Positions 1 to 6,681 of a stretch of DNA of 9,841 bases are shown here, piece by piece. Source of the DNA: Planctomycetota bacterium (GTDB taxonomy: Bacteria; Planctomycetota; UBA8108; UBA1146; JAJFFE01); assembly GCA_020425835.1 (NCBI GenBank), contig JAGQRC010000075.1, positions 1-9,841 of the forward strand, in the 5' to 3' direction. Within the stretch, counting starts at the first letter, position 1; every line of letters begins with the position of its first letter. The position numbers and the translations under genes are program-made. The notes beneath the pieces were generated by a model. That model searched no databases. It was given only the letters and a program-made list of their open reading frames with translations, and was not told the origin of the DNA.

Positions 1-97
1 GATGGACCGGCACCCTGGCGAACGCACATCCGGACAGGCCCACCGCGACGATCCCCAGCACGCCGAGGAGCAGCGTTCGTACGACGACTCTGCTCAC
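1..97 (-). CDS. Small lipoprotein, N-terminal part only (possible second TRL-like protein)
   Basis: Only the first 32 codons are inside the window. Reading from a GTG at 97-95 gives a basic start (MSRVVVRT), a hydrophobic stretch (LLLGVLGIVAVG) and a lipobox L-S-G-C with the lipidated Cys at residue 24, so this is very probably a lipoprotein anchored after signal peptidase II cleavage. The frame has no ATG upstream; the ATG at 114-112 opens a different frame that stops after six codons, so GTG is the best start, although its Shine-Dalgarno is weak. It begins 13 bp after the stop of the preceding TRL-like lipoprotein, so the two are probably cotranscribed. TRL-like genes often occur in tandem, which makes a second family member likely, but the diagnostic part of the protein is outside the window. 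Confidence 0.55.
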   Translation of the reverse strand, partial: MSRVVVRTLLLGVLGIVAVGLSGCAFARVPVH

Positions 98-110
98 CTG
101 CGTCGGGTGA

Positions 111-440
111 TCATTCGCCATAGACCGTCACCTTGAAGCGCGAGTAGATGCCGAGAACGCTGAACACCTCGTAGTCGGCGTGATTCACGGTGGTGAGCCC
201 ACCGTTCATCGCTGCCGCCTTGATGCTGGCATCGCCGAGCGCGACGGCGCCGAGGTAGTTCGTCACTTCCGACGAACCCATCTTGCTGCCGAGGCGAGTC
301 GCGTCGAAGTCCGCATCGAGCGGAGCCTTGTAGTTGGTGTAGATGAAACCCGGTGCCGGCGTGACCGGCGCCCCGTGCATCCCGGCACAGCCGGTCAGCG
401 CGAGAACACCTGCGCAGCACAGCGCAAGAGCGAAACGCAT
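111..440 (-). CDS. TRL-like family lipoprotein
   Basis: A 109-residue protein with a lipoprotein signal: short basic start, hydrophobic core and lipobox L-T-G-C with Cys18. The mature part has the pattern I recognise for the TRL-like family: a GFIYTNYKAPLDAD segment near residues 31-44, a GSKMGSSE turn, a hydrophobic LGAVALGDASIKAAA stretch, the NHADYEVFSVLGIYSRF segment, and a C-terminal VYGE. Length is normal for the family. The ATG at 440 is preceded by GGGAGG about 7 nt upstream, a good Shine-Dalgarno. Members are small secreted or membrane-anchored proteins of unknown function that often occur in tandem, and here a second lipoprotein start follows 13 bp downstream. Family membership rests on recall of the motif pattern; no biochemical role can be assigned. 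Confidence 0.85.
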   Translation of the reverse strand: MRFALALCCAGVLALTGCAGMHGAPVTPAPGFIYTNYKAPLDADFDATRLGSKMGSSEVTNYLGAVALGDASIKAAAMNGGLTTVNHADYEVFSVLGIYSRFKVTVYGE

Positions 441-585
441 TGGATGACCTCCCAGTCAATGGGGGAGCCCGTGGGACGTCGAGCTCCGCGAACACTTGCA
501 CGGAAGGGACAGTTCCGTCGCGACCGTTGAGAGGGTTACTCCGGCAAACGCCGAAAGCACTTCCTCAACGGCCGTTGGGCGGCGG

Positions 586-591
586 AGTATA
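586..591 (-). promoter_or_regulatory. Candidate -10 box upstream of the TRL-like lipoprotein
   Basis: TATACT on the minus strand within the 278-bp gap between the DUF3798 gene and the TRL-like gene. No convincing -35 box lies at the correct distance and the implied leader would be about 140 nt, so this is weak. The rest of the gap shows no gene and no clear terminator; a 10-bp palindrome AACGGCCGTT at about 566-575 is the only other symmetrical feature noted. Confidence 0.25.
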
Positions 592-718
592 GACGGATGT
601 TCGCTGGGGCCATACCCATCTGGACAGTTTTCGATCGCGATGAAGAACGCGCGATCGATCTCGAGAAAGAGACCGGTCGCGCGCGCTGCCGTTCGCCGTG
701 GCGTCGCCATCTCGCAAC

Positions 719-1942
719 TCAGAGCGTGAGATTCTCCGAGATCGTCATCACGAAGTTGTCGTGACCGGCGAACGGTCCGAGTTCGACCTTGATCCCACCA
801 GTGGTCTCGAGCACCCACTTGATCACCCCGAGATCCGTGAGCTCGAGCTTGTCGTGTACCGCACCCTTCGCGAGCTCCACGCACGCTTCGATCATCACGA
901 TGTGGATCGAGGTCGCCCAGGTCCCGAACCGACCCCGGAACCCTCGCTCGTCGATGCGGCGGCCGATCTCCTCCCGGATCTTCGCCATGTCCCCCGCCAT
1001 GTCCTCGGAGATCGAGATCCCGAGCGCGCCGGGGTAGCCGTGGGTCGGGCTCGGACAGCACTGCTCGGGGAAGATCGCGCCCCCCTCGAGCGCCGCCCGG
1101 ATCAGCGGCTCCTGCATGGAGCAGTTGGTCGAGAAGAACGCGGTGTCCTTGCCGTAGGCCTCGATCTTCCGCGGCACGTCCTCGAGGACGAACTTCTGGG
1201 AACCGGCAATTCCCTGGTCACCGGTCGGATCGGGAGCATTCGCGACGACGAACTCCATGTCGTTCTCCTCGCAGACGCGGCGCATGATGTCGCGGCGGTC
1301 GGCGAGGATCTTCATCGACATGTGACGAGGAAACGTGTAGTGGATGAACGTCTTCGCGCCCATCGACTTCGCCTTCTCGACGATCGTCTTCCCCCGCATC
1401 AGGTCGTCGGTCTGGATCGCGAGGTCCGCGTACTGCGCGATCTGCTCCGGGTCCTCCTGCGGCGCGACGAGCAGGAAGATCACATCATCGCGTTCGCGGC
1501 GCACCTTCTTGATCGCCGGCAACGTGCCGGGCACCGCCTGCGCGACGATGATCGCCTTGACAGCGGGGTCCTTCGCCATCTCGGTGATCTGGGTGACCGT
1601 CGTCTCCTGCTCCGTCATGAAGTTGTCCGGATAGGTCTTGTGAATGATCTTGTCGGAGCCGTATTTCCGCACGACGTACTCGGCGCCGCGGTACTCGTCC
1701 TCCCCCTGCGAGACGGTCCCCGTCAGGATGCCGATCTTGAAGTCGAGGGCGCCGACATCGACCGGCTTGGCCGCCACCTTCGGGTAGACCGGAATCTCGA
1801 TCTCGCGAGCCGCTGGTGATGTCTCGCCGGAGGAAGCCCCTCCCTTCTTCTCGCAGCCGGGAACCAGGATCAACGAACCCAGCAGGATGCCGAGAAACCC
1901 GAGTACGCGATCCGGGCGACGAAGCCGACGGGCGCGGAACAT
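719..1942 (-). CDS. DUF3798 family lipoprotein, probable substrate-binding protein of the adjacent ABC importer
   Basis: A 407-residue lipoprotein: Arg-rich N-terminus, hydrophobic segment about 13-26 and lipobox ending at Cys30 (VPGC). The mature part matches the DUF3798 pattern strongly: FKIGILTGTVSQGEDEYRGAE near 68-88, TYPDNFMTEQETT, AIIVAQAVPGT, a VAPQEDPEQIA segment, FIHYTFPRHMS, ANAPDPTGDQG, AFFSTNCSMQEPLI, and the hallmark PEQCCPSPTHGYPGALG. The alternating strand/helix pattern and family fold assignments point to a type I periplasmic binding protein-like fold; the ligand is unknown. The gene lies on the same strand downstream of an ATPase and two permeases that lack any other binding-protein gene in the window, so I infer it supplies their ligand-binding component. 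It is uncoupled from them by about 600 bp and has its own consensus -10 box. The ATG at 1942 has only a weak AAAGG-type Shine-Dalgarno. Confidence 0.9.
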   Translation of the reverse strand: MFRARRLRRPDRVLGFLGILLGSLILVPGCEKKGGASSGETSPAAREIEIPVYPKVAAKPVDVGALDFKIGILTGTVSQGEDEYRGAEYVVRKYGSDKIIHKTYPDNFMTEQETTVTQITEMAKDPAVKAIIVAQAVPGTLPAIKKVRRERDDVIFLLVAPQEDPEQIAQYADLAIQTDDLMRGKTIVEKAKSMGAKTFIHYTFPRHMSMKILADRRDIMRRVCEENDMEFVVANAPDPTGDQGIAGSQKFVLEDVPRKIEAYGKDTAFFSTNCSMQEPLIRAALEGGAIFPEQCCPSPTHGYPGALGISISEDMAGDMAKIREEIGRRIDERGFRGRFGTWATSIHIVMIEACVELAKGAVHDKLELTDLGVIKWVLETTGGIKVELGPFAGHDNFVMTISENLTL

Positions 1943-1977
1943 GGCAATGCCTTTCGATCGATGGGCGAAGGGGCACG

Positions 1978-1983
1978 ATTATA
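1978..1983 (-). promoter_or_regulatory. Consensus -10 box of the DUF3798 lipoprotein gene
   Basis: A perfect TATAAT on the minus strand, 35 bp upstream of the ATG at 1942, giving an expected leader of about 25-30 nt. The -35 region at 16-18 bp spacing is GC-rich and poor. The perfect -10 in a GC-rich background and its position argue for a real promoter that would allow the lipoprotein to be made independently of the transporter operon. Confidence 0.5.
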
Positions 1984-2070
1984 GGTGGGGATCGAGCGGA
2001 GGGCACCGGAAAGCGGCCGGGTGGGTTCGGTAGGAGCGAGCTCGCCTGGCAGAGATGCACTGGGCGGCGT

Positions 2071-2230
2071 GTGGTGTCGTTGTCGCACGCCCGAGGCAGC
2101 TCCAACGACATCGGCAACCTGCGGGCCCTCTGTCCCGCTCACAACCTCTGGTTCGCTGAAACGACACTTCCGGCGCGCGTTCATCCGACGGAAGATCGAC
2201 ACCGCCCGTCTCGCTTCGTCAACCCGATGA
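2071..2230 (+). pseudogene. Relic of an HNH endonuclease C-terminus, frameshifted
   Basis: On the plus strand the frame through 2086-2160 encodes SLSHARGSSNDIGNLRALC followed by PAHNLWFAE, a recognisable C-terminal half of an HNH motif (the Asn of the NL turn and the His of AHN). The first catalytic His region (normally D-H-x-x-P or similar) is missing or scrambled. Around 2161-2170 the coding signal changes frame: the other plus frame continues with HFRRAFIRRKIDTARLASSTR and stops at 2228-2230, which is what would be expected after the AHN helix in such proteins. There is no credible N-terminal domain and no start. I read it as a decayed fragment, opposite in direction to all neighbouring genes. 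An intact small gene is unlikely. Confidence 0.6.
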
Positions 2231-2430
2231 TCCACCGGAGACCGATCGCTCCCCGATCGGCTCCCGCCCCACCACAGCTCGGACATCCCCGACAGGATTC
2301 GAGCACCTTGCCGACGCCATCGTCCCAACACGCGTCACCCCAGCGGGGGCTGTCCGTACCCGGCGCCCCGAACCCACCGGCGCAGACCTCTCCGTTCCGC
2401 GCACGGCCGACCGGGGCCCGTGGCCGTCCC
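2231..2430. other. Gene-free spacer between the HNH relic and the inverted-repeat element
   Basis: I see no coding signal, RNA gene or strong symmetry here. Translations in all frames are Pro/Arg/Ser-rich and look like noise from GC-rich DNA. It may contain further decayed HNH-gene flank, but nothing supports that directly. Confidence 0.4.
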
Positions 2431-2547
2431 TAACAGTCCGTTGGAACGAAACTCGAAGTGTGAGCCAATACGACTGCGTTTCGCCGGAAGTACTGGCCTT
2501 GAAATCTCGGACTCTCGCCTCGAAAGCAGTTTCTCAACGGACTGCTA
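2431..2547. mobile_element. 117-bp MITE-like element with terminal inverted repeats (copy 1)
   Basis: The left end reads TAACAGTCCGTTG (2431-2443) and the right end, read on the minus strand from 2547, reads TAGCAGTCCGTTGAGAAACT. Ten internal bases, CAGTCCGTTG, are perfectly inverted, and both ends are bounded by TA. TA-bounded short inverted-repeat elements fit non-autonomous relatives of TA-targeting (IS630/Tc1-mariner type) transposons, but no transposase lies nearby, so the class is an inference. No ORF lies inside. The minus-strand end supplies the TAG stop codon of the permease at 2545-2547. A related copy lies at about 6682-6765. When transcribed from the permease operon the ends could pair and act as a 3' hairpin. 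Confidence 0.6.
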
Positions 2548-3714
2548 ACGCCGTTTCGTCCTCCAGGCGTGGAGCGCGAGGGTCACGCCGATGACGGCGA
2601 AGGCGAAGAACTCGCGGAGGTACTCTCCGACTTGCGGGGAGTCCAAGCGGGCGCCGGCGGTGGAGACGACGACGATCAAGAGGTGGAACAGTACCGTCCC
2701 CACGATCGCGTTCCAAATGGTGGCACGACTGACGGTGGCGCCACCGACGAGCAACGCGGCGATCGCGTAGAACCCGACCTGCTCGTGGGACTGGTAGGTG
2801 TTCATCACCGCCATGTTCTGCAGGAAGATGATCTGCCCGAACGCGGCGAGGATCATGGAGATGATGATCGCGATGACACGGCATCGGTCCACGCGGATGC
2901 CCGACACTTCGGCGACGTGCGAGTCCTGCCCGACGGCGCGGAGGTCCTGTCCGAGCTTGGTTCGCAGGAACCAGGTGAGTCCGAGACAGAGCCCCACGTT
3001 GACCAGTAGGGTGAGAATCGGAATCGACGCCCACTTGGTGTCGCCGAACCGGATCGGGATCGAACCGGTGAATCGGTCGCCGAAGACCGACGCCACCGCC
3101 TCGCGCACCCAGGACGTCGAAGCGAAGTGCTCGAGCGGGTAGTCGAGTGCCGCCTCGACAGTGGTCAGGTTGACCGTGTTGCGCAACCCCATCAGCGGCA
3201 CGGCCTGACCGTCGACGATCTTGGTCAACACCACGTCTCCGGCGTGGATCGGGATCACCGGCCCGGCGAGGATCAGGAAGACGAACTGGTAGATCCCGTT
3301 CGCGAAGAAGCCGAGGATGATCCCGGTGATCATCTCCCGTCCCTTGGTCCGGTTCAGCAGCAGGCCGGTCAGGTAGCCGAGCAGGATCGCGAGCGGGATC
3401 GAACCGGCGGCGGCGACGAAGAGACCCGTCAGGCCGCCGATCTCGCCGTTCTGGACGAAGATCAGCCCCGCCTGACCCGCCATCGCCCCGAGCACGATGC
3501 CGAAGTTGAGCCCCAACCCCGCGACGATCGGGATGATCAGCGAGAGCACCAGGAACAGGTTTCGGAAGACCCGCTCCGAGACGTCGCTCGAAACACGGCT
3601 CAGCTCGAGATCCGCCAGGACGATGACGATCGCGCTGATCGCGAGGAACATGATCGGCACGGTGTTGTTGCGGAGGAGGTCTCGTCGGCGCTCGGTGCGG
3701 TTCGCGTCGCTCAT
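2545..3714 (-). CDS. ABC importer permease (BPD_transp_2 family), third gene of the transporter operon
   Basis: A 389-residue inner-membrane permease of the sugar/nucleoside/branched-chain type. Hydrophobic segments appear at about 20-36, 50-85, 95-120, 130-152, 231-250, 278-300, 313-328, 335-352 and 369-383. The cytoplasmic loop that contacts the ATPase is visible as RTKLGQDLRAVGQDSHVAEVSGI (251-273). The protein is longer than typical RbsC-like permeases (about 320 residues) because of an insert at roughly 152-230, which by topology should be extracytoplasmic. Its ATG (3714) overlaps the TGA of the preceding permease as ATGA and is preceded by GGGAGGT, so translation is probably coupled. 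The TAG stop lies in the end of an inverted-repeat element. It should form a heterodimeric channel with the partner permease; the substrate is unknown. Confidence 0.88.
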   Translation of the reverse strand: MSDANRTERRRDLLRNNTVPIMFLAISAIVIVLADLELSRVSSDVSERVFRNLFLVLSLIIPIVAGLGLNFGIVLGAMAGQAGLIFVQNGEIGGLTGLFVAAAGSIPLAILLGYLTGLLLNRTKGREMITGIILGFFANGIYQFVFLILAGPVIPIHAGDVVLTKIVDGQAVPLMGLRNTVNLTTVEAALDYPLEHFASTSWVREAVASVFGDRFTGSIPIRFGDTKWASIPILTLLVNVGLCLGLTWFLRTKLGQDLRAVGQDSHVAEVSGIRVDRCRVIAIIISMILAAFGQIIFLQNMAVMNTYQSHEQVGFYAIAALLVGGATVSRATIWNAIVGTVLFHLLIVVVSTAGARLDSPQVGEYLREFFAFAVIGVTLALHAWRTKRR

Positions 3715-4970
3715 CGCCGACCTCCCGTCACCCGGGTCAGTGCGTAGAGGATCACCCCGTTCTGGATCATCAGTCGCGCGATTTCGGGGAGATTCGACAG
3801 GCTGCTGGCGTACTCGGACCCTTCGACGAGATCGTTGACCACCGGGAGCGACGTCGTCAACAGCGACTGGAACAGCAGAGTGCCGAGCACGACGTGGAAC
3901 ACGGTCGCCTTCCTGAGCGACGCCCCTCCGAGGAGCAGCGCCGCGACGATCTGGAACGCCATCCAGAGCGGCGCCTTGTACAGCTGGTAGAACCCGTACG
4001 ACTGGGAGTAGACCAGGATGCCGGCCGCGCCGAGCACGGTCGAGATCGCCGTCGCGCCGATGCGCATGCGCGGCACCGAGATCCCGATGGACCGCGCGTA
4101 CTGCGGGTTCGCCCCGGCCGTGCTCATCGCGACGCCGAGCCGCGTCCGCAGGAAGAGTCCCATCAGCGTGCAGGCCAATGCCCAGTAGATCAGCAGACCG
4201 ACCGGAACGAAGAACCCGGTGTAGTTGCGGTGCGGAACCCAGGACCGGGCGACCACCGCCGCGGCGTCTCGATCTCCATCACCGCGGGCGGCCGGCTCCT
4301 GGGTGCCGAAGTCGAAAAGGGCGTGAAGGGCGTTCTCTATTCCGCCCGCTCCCTCCTCGGTCGACCGCGGCCAATGGTCGAGGATCCGAGTGTAGTAGTC
4401 GTCGATCAGCACGGTCTGCCGAACGCCCTTGCCGCCGATCGGAAGCACCAACTCCGGAGAGCGCACCGGGATCAGGAGCCAGACGACACACATGAACGCG
4501 ATGGCGCCGAAGCCGACGTAGATCCCGACCATCATCTCCTGACCGCGAACGCGCTCGAGGAGCCAGCCGAAGAGCAATCCACAGACCGCAGCGAGCGGGA
4601 GCGCGACCAGGTGAGCGAAGAAGAAGCCGCTCCAACCGCGAGCGAGGGCCTCGTGCGTCGAGAACATGCCGAACGGCGAGGCCGCGACGAACTCCATTCC
4701 CACCACCCCGCCGACGAGCCCGCAGACGATCCCGAGCGGGAGCCCGAAGTTCAAGCCGTTGCCGGCGCGGACCGGCAACAACAACGCGAGCACCAGCACG
4801 CCGTTCATTCCGGATCGCACCAGACAGTCGCCGAGCAACTTGCCGAGGTTCTCGTCCGTGGCGGTGGCGGCGACGATCCAGATCACGCCGAGGAACGCGA
4901 CGATGATCCAGCGAGCGACACCGAAGCCGACGATCCCTTCCCGCAGCGCACCGAGGAGCCGAGAGGTCAT
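3711..4970 (-). CDS. ABC importer permease (BPD_transp_2 family), second gene of the transporter operon
   Basis: A 419-residue permease and partner of the next gene. The open frame extends upstream to 5375, but that part only overlaps the ATPase gene in another frame; the real start is the ATG at 4970, preceded by GGGGAGG and overlapping the ATPase stop as ATGA. Hydrophobic segments lie at about 20-37, 55-92, 115-137, 148-168, 253-272, 303-322, 337-350 and 355-372. The ATPase-contact loop reads RTRLGVAMSTAGANPQYARSIGIS (275-298). Between about 168 and 252 there is a long polar insert containing a low-complexity acidic/Ala/Arg stretch (residues about 203-242) not typical for RbsC-like permeases; it is predicted to face the periplasm. 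Membrane positions are estimated by eye from hydrophobicity. Confidence 0.88.
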   Translation of the reverse strand: MTSRLLGALREGIVGFGVARWIIVAFLGVIWIVAATATDENLGKLLGDCLVRSGMNGVLVLALLLPVRAGNGLNFGLPLGIVCGLVGGVVGMEFVAASPFGMFSTHEALARGWSGFFFAHLVALPLAAVCGLLFGWLLERVRGQEMMVGIYVGFGAIAFMCVVWLLIPVRSPELVLPIGGKGVRQTVLIDDYYTRILDHWPRSTEEGAGGIENALHALFDFGTQEPAARGDGDRDAAAVVARSWVPHRNYTGFFVPVGLLIYWALACTLMGLFLRTRLGVAMSTAGANPQYARSIGISVPRMRIGATAISTVLGAAGILVYSQSYGFYQLYKAPLWMAFQIVAALLLGGASLRKATVFHVVLGTLLFQSLLTTSLPVVNDLVEGSEYASSLSNLPEIARLMIQNGVILYALTRVTGGRR

Positions 4971-6562
4971 GCGGCCTCCCCACTCATCAGGAGCCCGAAT
5001 CGGACGTCCGGCGCGTCCGGCGGCAGGATGCCGGCGACCTTGCCCTCCGAGACGATGGCGATGCGGTCGCAGATCGAGCGGAGCTCCAACAGCTCGCTCG
5101 ACGTCATGACGATCGTCAGGTTCTTCTCGCGATTGAGCTCGATCAGCAGGTCGAGCACGAGCTTCTTCGCGCCGACGTCGATCCCGCGCGTCGGCTCGGA
5201 GACCAACAGGATCTCCGGGTCCAACACCATCGCGCGGGCCAGGCAGACCTTCTGTTGGTTGCCTCCGGACAACCGTCCGACCGGTTGCGTCGGTCCGGTC
5301 GTGCGCACGTCCAACCGATCGATCATCGTCTCGGCGTGCGCGCGAACCGCGGCGCGGTCCAGCCACGCCAGCCACGACCCGAAGCCTTGGCGAGGACCGC
5401 GGACGAACTTCGCGAGAACCTCGATCCCAGGAATCGCGATGTTCTGCTCGATCGACTCGTCGAGGATCAGCCCGACACCGCGTCGATCTTCGGAGACGAA
5501 CGCCATGCCGGCACCCAACGACTCACGCGGGTCGTTCAGATGCAGCGCGCGCTCCCCGACCCGAATCGTTCCCGTCGCGGGCTGAAGTCCCATGAGACCG
5601 TTCGCGATGCCGATCTTCCCCTGCCCGGCCAGCCCTCCGATGCCCAGGATCTCACCGCGGTGGACATCGAGATCGAGCCCCCGCACCTGCTCGCCCGACA
5701 TGTCGACGCGCAGATCGCGAACGCTCAGCGCGATCTCCGGATCGAGCGATCGGCCGGACGCCGAGGCGGGCACACCGGGCTGGTCGAGCGCGCGCCCGAC
5801 CATGGTCTCCGCGATGTGCTCGACGGAGGTCTCCTCGCGGGCGCCGACCCAGACGCGACGACCGTCGCGCAGGATCGTCACTCGGTCCGCGACGCACATC
5901 ACCTCGTCGAGCCGATGCGTGATGAAGAGGATCGCGATCCCTTGGTCGGCGAGCTCGCGCATCACGCCCAACAGGGTCTTCGCCTCCGACTCGGTCAGGA
6001 CCGCGGTCGGCTCGTCGAACACCAGGACCTCGAGCGAGTCCTTGTCCACCTCGCGCGCGATCTCGACGAACTGCATGTGTCCGACGGGGAGCCCGCTCAC
6101 CAAGGTCTCGGGCGTGAGATCGAGATGGATCCGCTGCAGTGCGTTTCGGGCATCGCGGGTCATCGCCTCGCGATCGAGGCGCTGCAGACGTCTCCCGAAC
6201 CGGCGCGTGATGAGTCCCGCGATGAGCGGCTCGCGGTTGAGCTTGATGTTCTCGGCGACGGTGAAGCCGGGAATCAGCATGAACTCCTGGTGCACCATGC
6301 CGACTCCGGAGGCCATCGCCTCTTCCGGCGAGGCGAACGACACTGGCTCCCCCTGCAGCCGCACATCGCCTTGGAACCCACCGGTATCGCGGATGACCGG
6401 CATGCCGAACAGGATGTTCATCAGCGTGGACTTGCCCGCGCCGTTCTCGCCGAGGAGCGCGTGGATCTCGCCCCTCTGGAGCGTCAGCTCGACGTCATCG
6501 AGCACCACGTTGCCGTAGTACTCCTTGCGGATCCCACGCATCTCGAGAGCGGGCACGTTCAC
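4967..6562 (-). CDS. Double-domain ABC importer ATPase (RbsA/MglA-like, sugar or nucleoside type)
   Basis: A 531-residue fusion of two nucleotide-binding domains that should energise the two downstream permeases. Domain 1: Walker A GENGAGKST (38-46), Q-loop Q92, signature LPVGHMQ (158-164), Walker B VLVFDEP (179-185), H-loop His216. Domain 2: degenerate Walker A GLAGQGKIG (310-318), the family's SEDRRGVGL segment (357-365), canonical signature LSGGNQQ (431-437), Walker B-like ILLVSEP with Ser455 replacing Asp, and TSSE (Ser489) instead of the His of the H-loop. Degeneracy of the second site is common in this subfamily. Length is close to RbsA/MglA (about 500). The start is a GTG at 6562 with GAGG about 8 nt upstream; the next in-frame ATG (residue 8) lacks a ribosome site. 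It is the first gene of a three-gene operon with 4-nt overlaps. The substrate cannot be read from the sequence. Confidence 0.93.
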   Translation of the reverse strand: MNVPALEMRGIRKEYYGNVVLDDVELTLQRGEIHALLGENGAGKSTLMNILFGMPVIRDTGGFQGDVRLQGEPVSFASPEEAMASGVGMVHQEFMLIPGFTVAENIKLNREPLIAGLITRRFGRRLQRLDREAMTRDARNALQRIHLDLTPETLVSGLPVGHMQFVEIAREVDKDSLEVLVFDEPTAVLTESEAKTLLGVMRELADQGIAILFITHRLDEVMCVADRVTILRDGRRVWVGAREETSVEHIAETMVGRALDQPGVPASASGRSLDPEIALSVRDLRVDMSGEQVRGLDLDVHRGEILGIGGLAGQGKIGIANGLMGLQPATGTIRVGERALHLNDPRESLGAGMAFVSEDRRGVGLILDESIEQNIAIPGIEVLAKFVRGPRQGFGSWLAWLDRAAVRAHAETMIDRLDVRTTGPTQPVGRLSGGNQQKVCLARAMVLDPEILLVSEPTRGIDVGAKKLVLDLLIELNREKNLTIVMTSSELLELRSICDRIAIVSEGKVAGILPPDAPDVRFGLLMSGEAA

Positions 6563-6648
6563 GATCGAACCTCACTGACGACGACCATCGATGAATCGAA
6601 GACCGGCGTTCTTGCAGGATGCGGTGAGTCGGTCAAGTCGATGGGGCC

Positions 6649-6664
6649 AAAAGAGGCTCTCCTC
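6649..6664 (-). terminator. Weak candidate terminator downstream of the aldo/keto reductase
   Basis: On the minus strand GAGG-AGAG-CCTC is followed by TTTT. The stem is only 4 bp with a 4-nt loop, so it is marginal. Its position, about 100 nt after the aldo/keto reductase stop and about 90 nt before the ATPase start, would suit separation of the two transcription units. Confidence 0.25.
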
Positions 6665-6681
6665 GTCGCGTCACTCCGGTA

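Noticed and set aside
441..718. A small gene in the gap before the TRL-like gene
   Set aside because: The short frames here have no ribosome site, no recognisable product, and overlap neighbouring genes in other frames.
1816..2433. A 205-codon plus-strand frame containing HNH-like sequence as an intact gene
   Set aside because: Its first half is antisense to the DUF3798 gene, the HNH-like part lacks the first catalytic region and changes frame, and the tail is Pro-rich noise; treated as a relic only.
2431..2547. CRISPR-like or tandem repeat structure
   Set aside because: There are only two end-inverted arms and no regularly spaced direct repeats; it is a terminal-inverted-repeat element rather than an array.
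4971..5375. N-terminal extension of the second permease's frame
   Set aside because: These 135 codons overlap the ATPase gene in a different frame and are Arg/Asp-rich. The ATG at 4970 has a strong ribosome site and an ATGA overlap.
3894..5585. Long plus-strand open frame of 563 codons
   Set aside because: It lies antisense to both the permease and ATPase genes. The translation is His/Arg/Asp/Glu-rich with no domain, and long antisense frames are expected in GC-rich DNA with strong codon bias.
6608..6636. Possible promoter for the transporter operon with TTGACC as -35
   Set aside because: The hexamer 17 bp downstream is AAGAAC, a poor -10, and nearby alternatives are no better. A promoter must lie in this gap or upstream, but I cannot place it.
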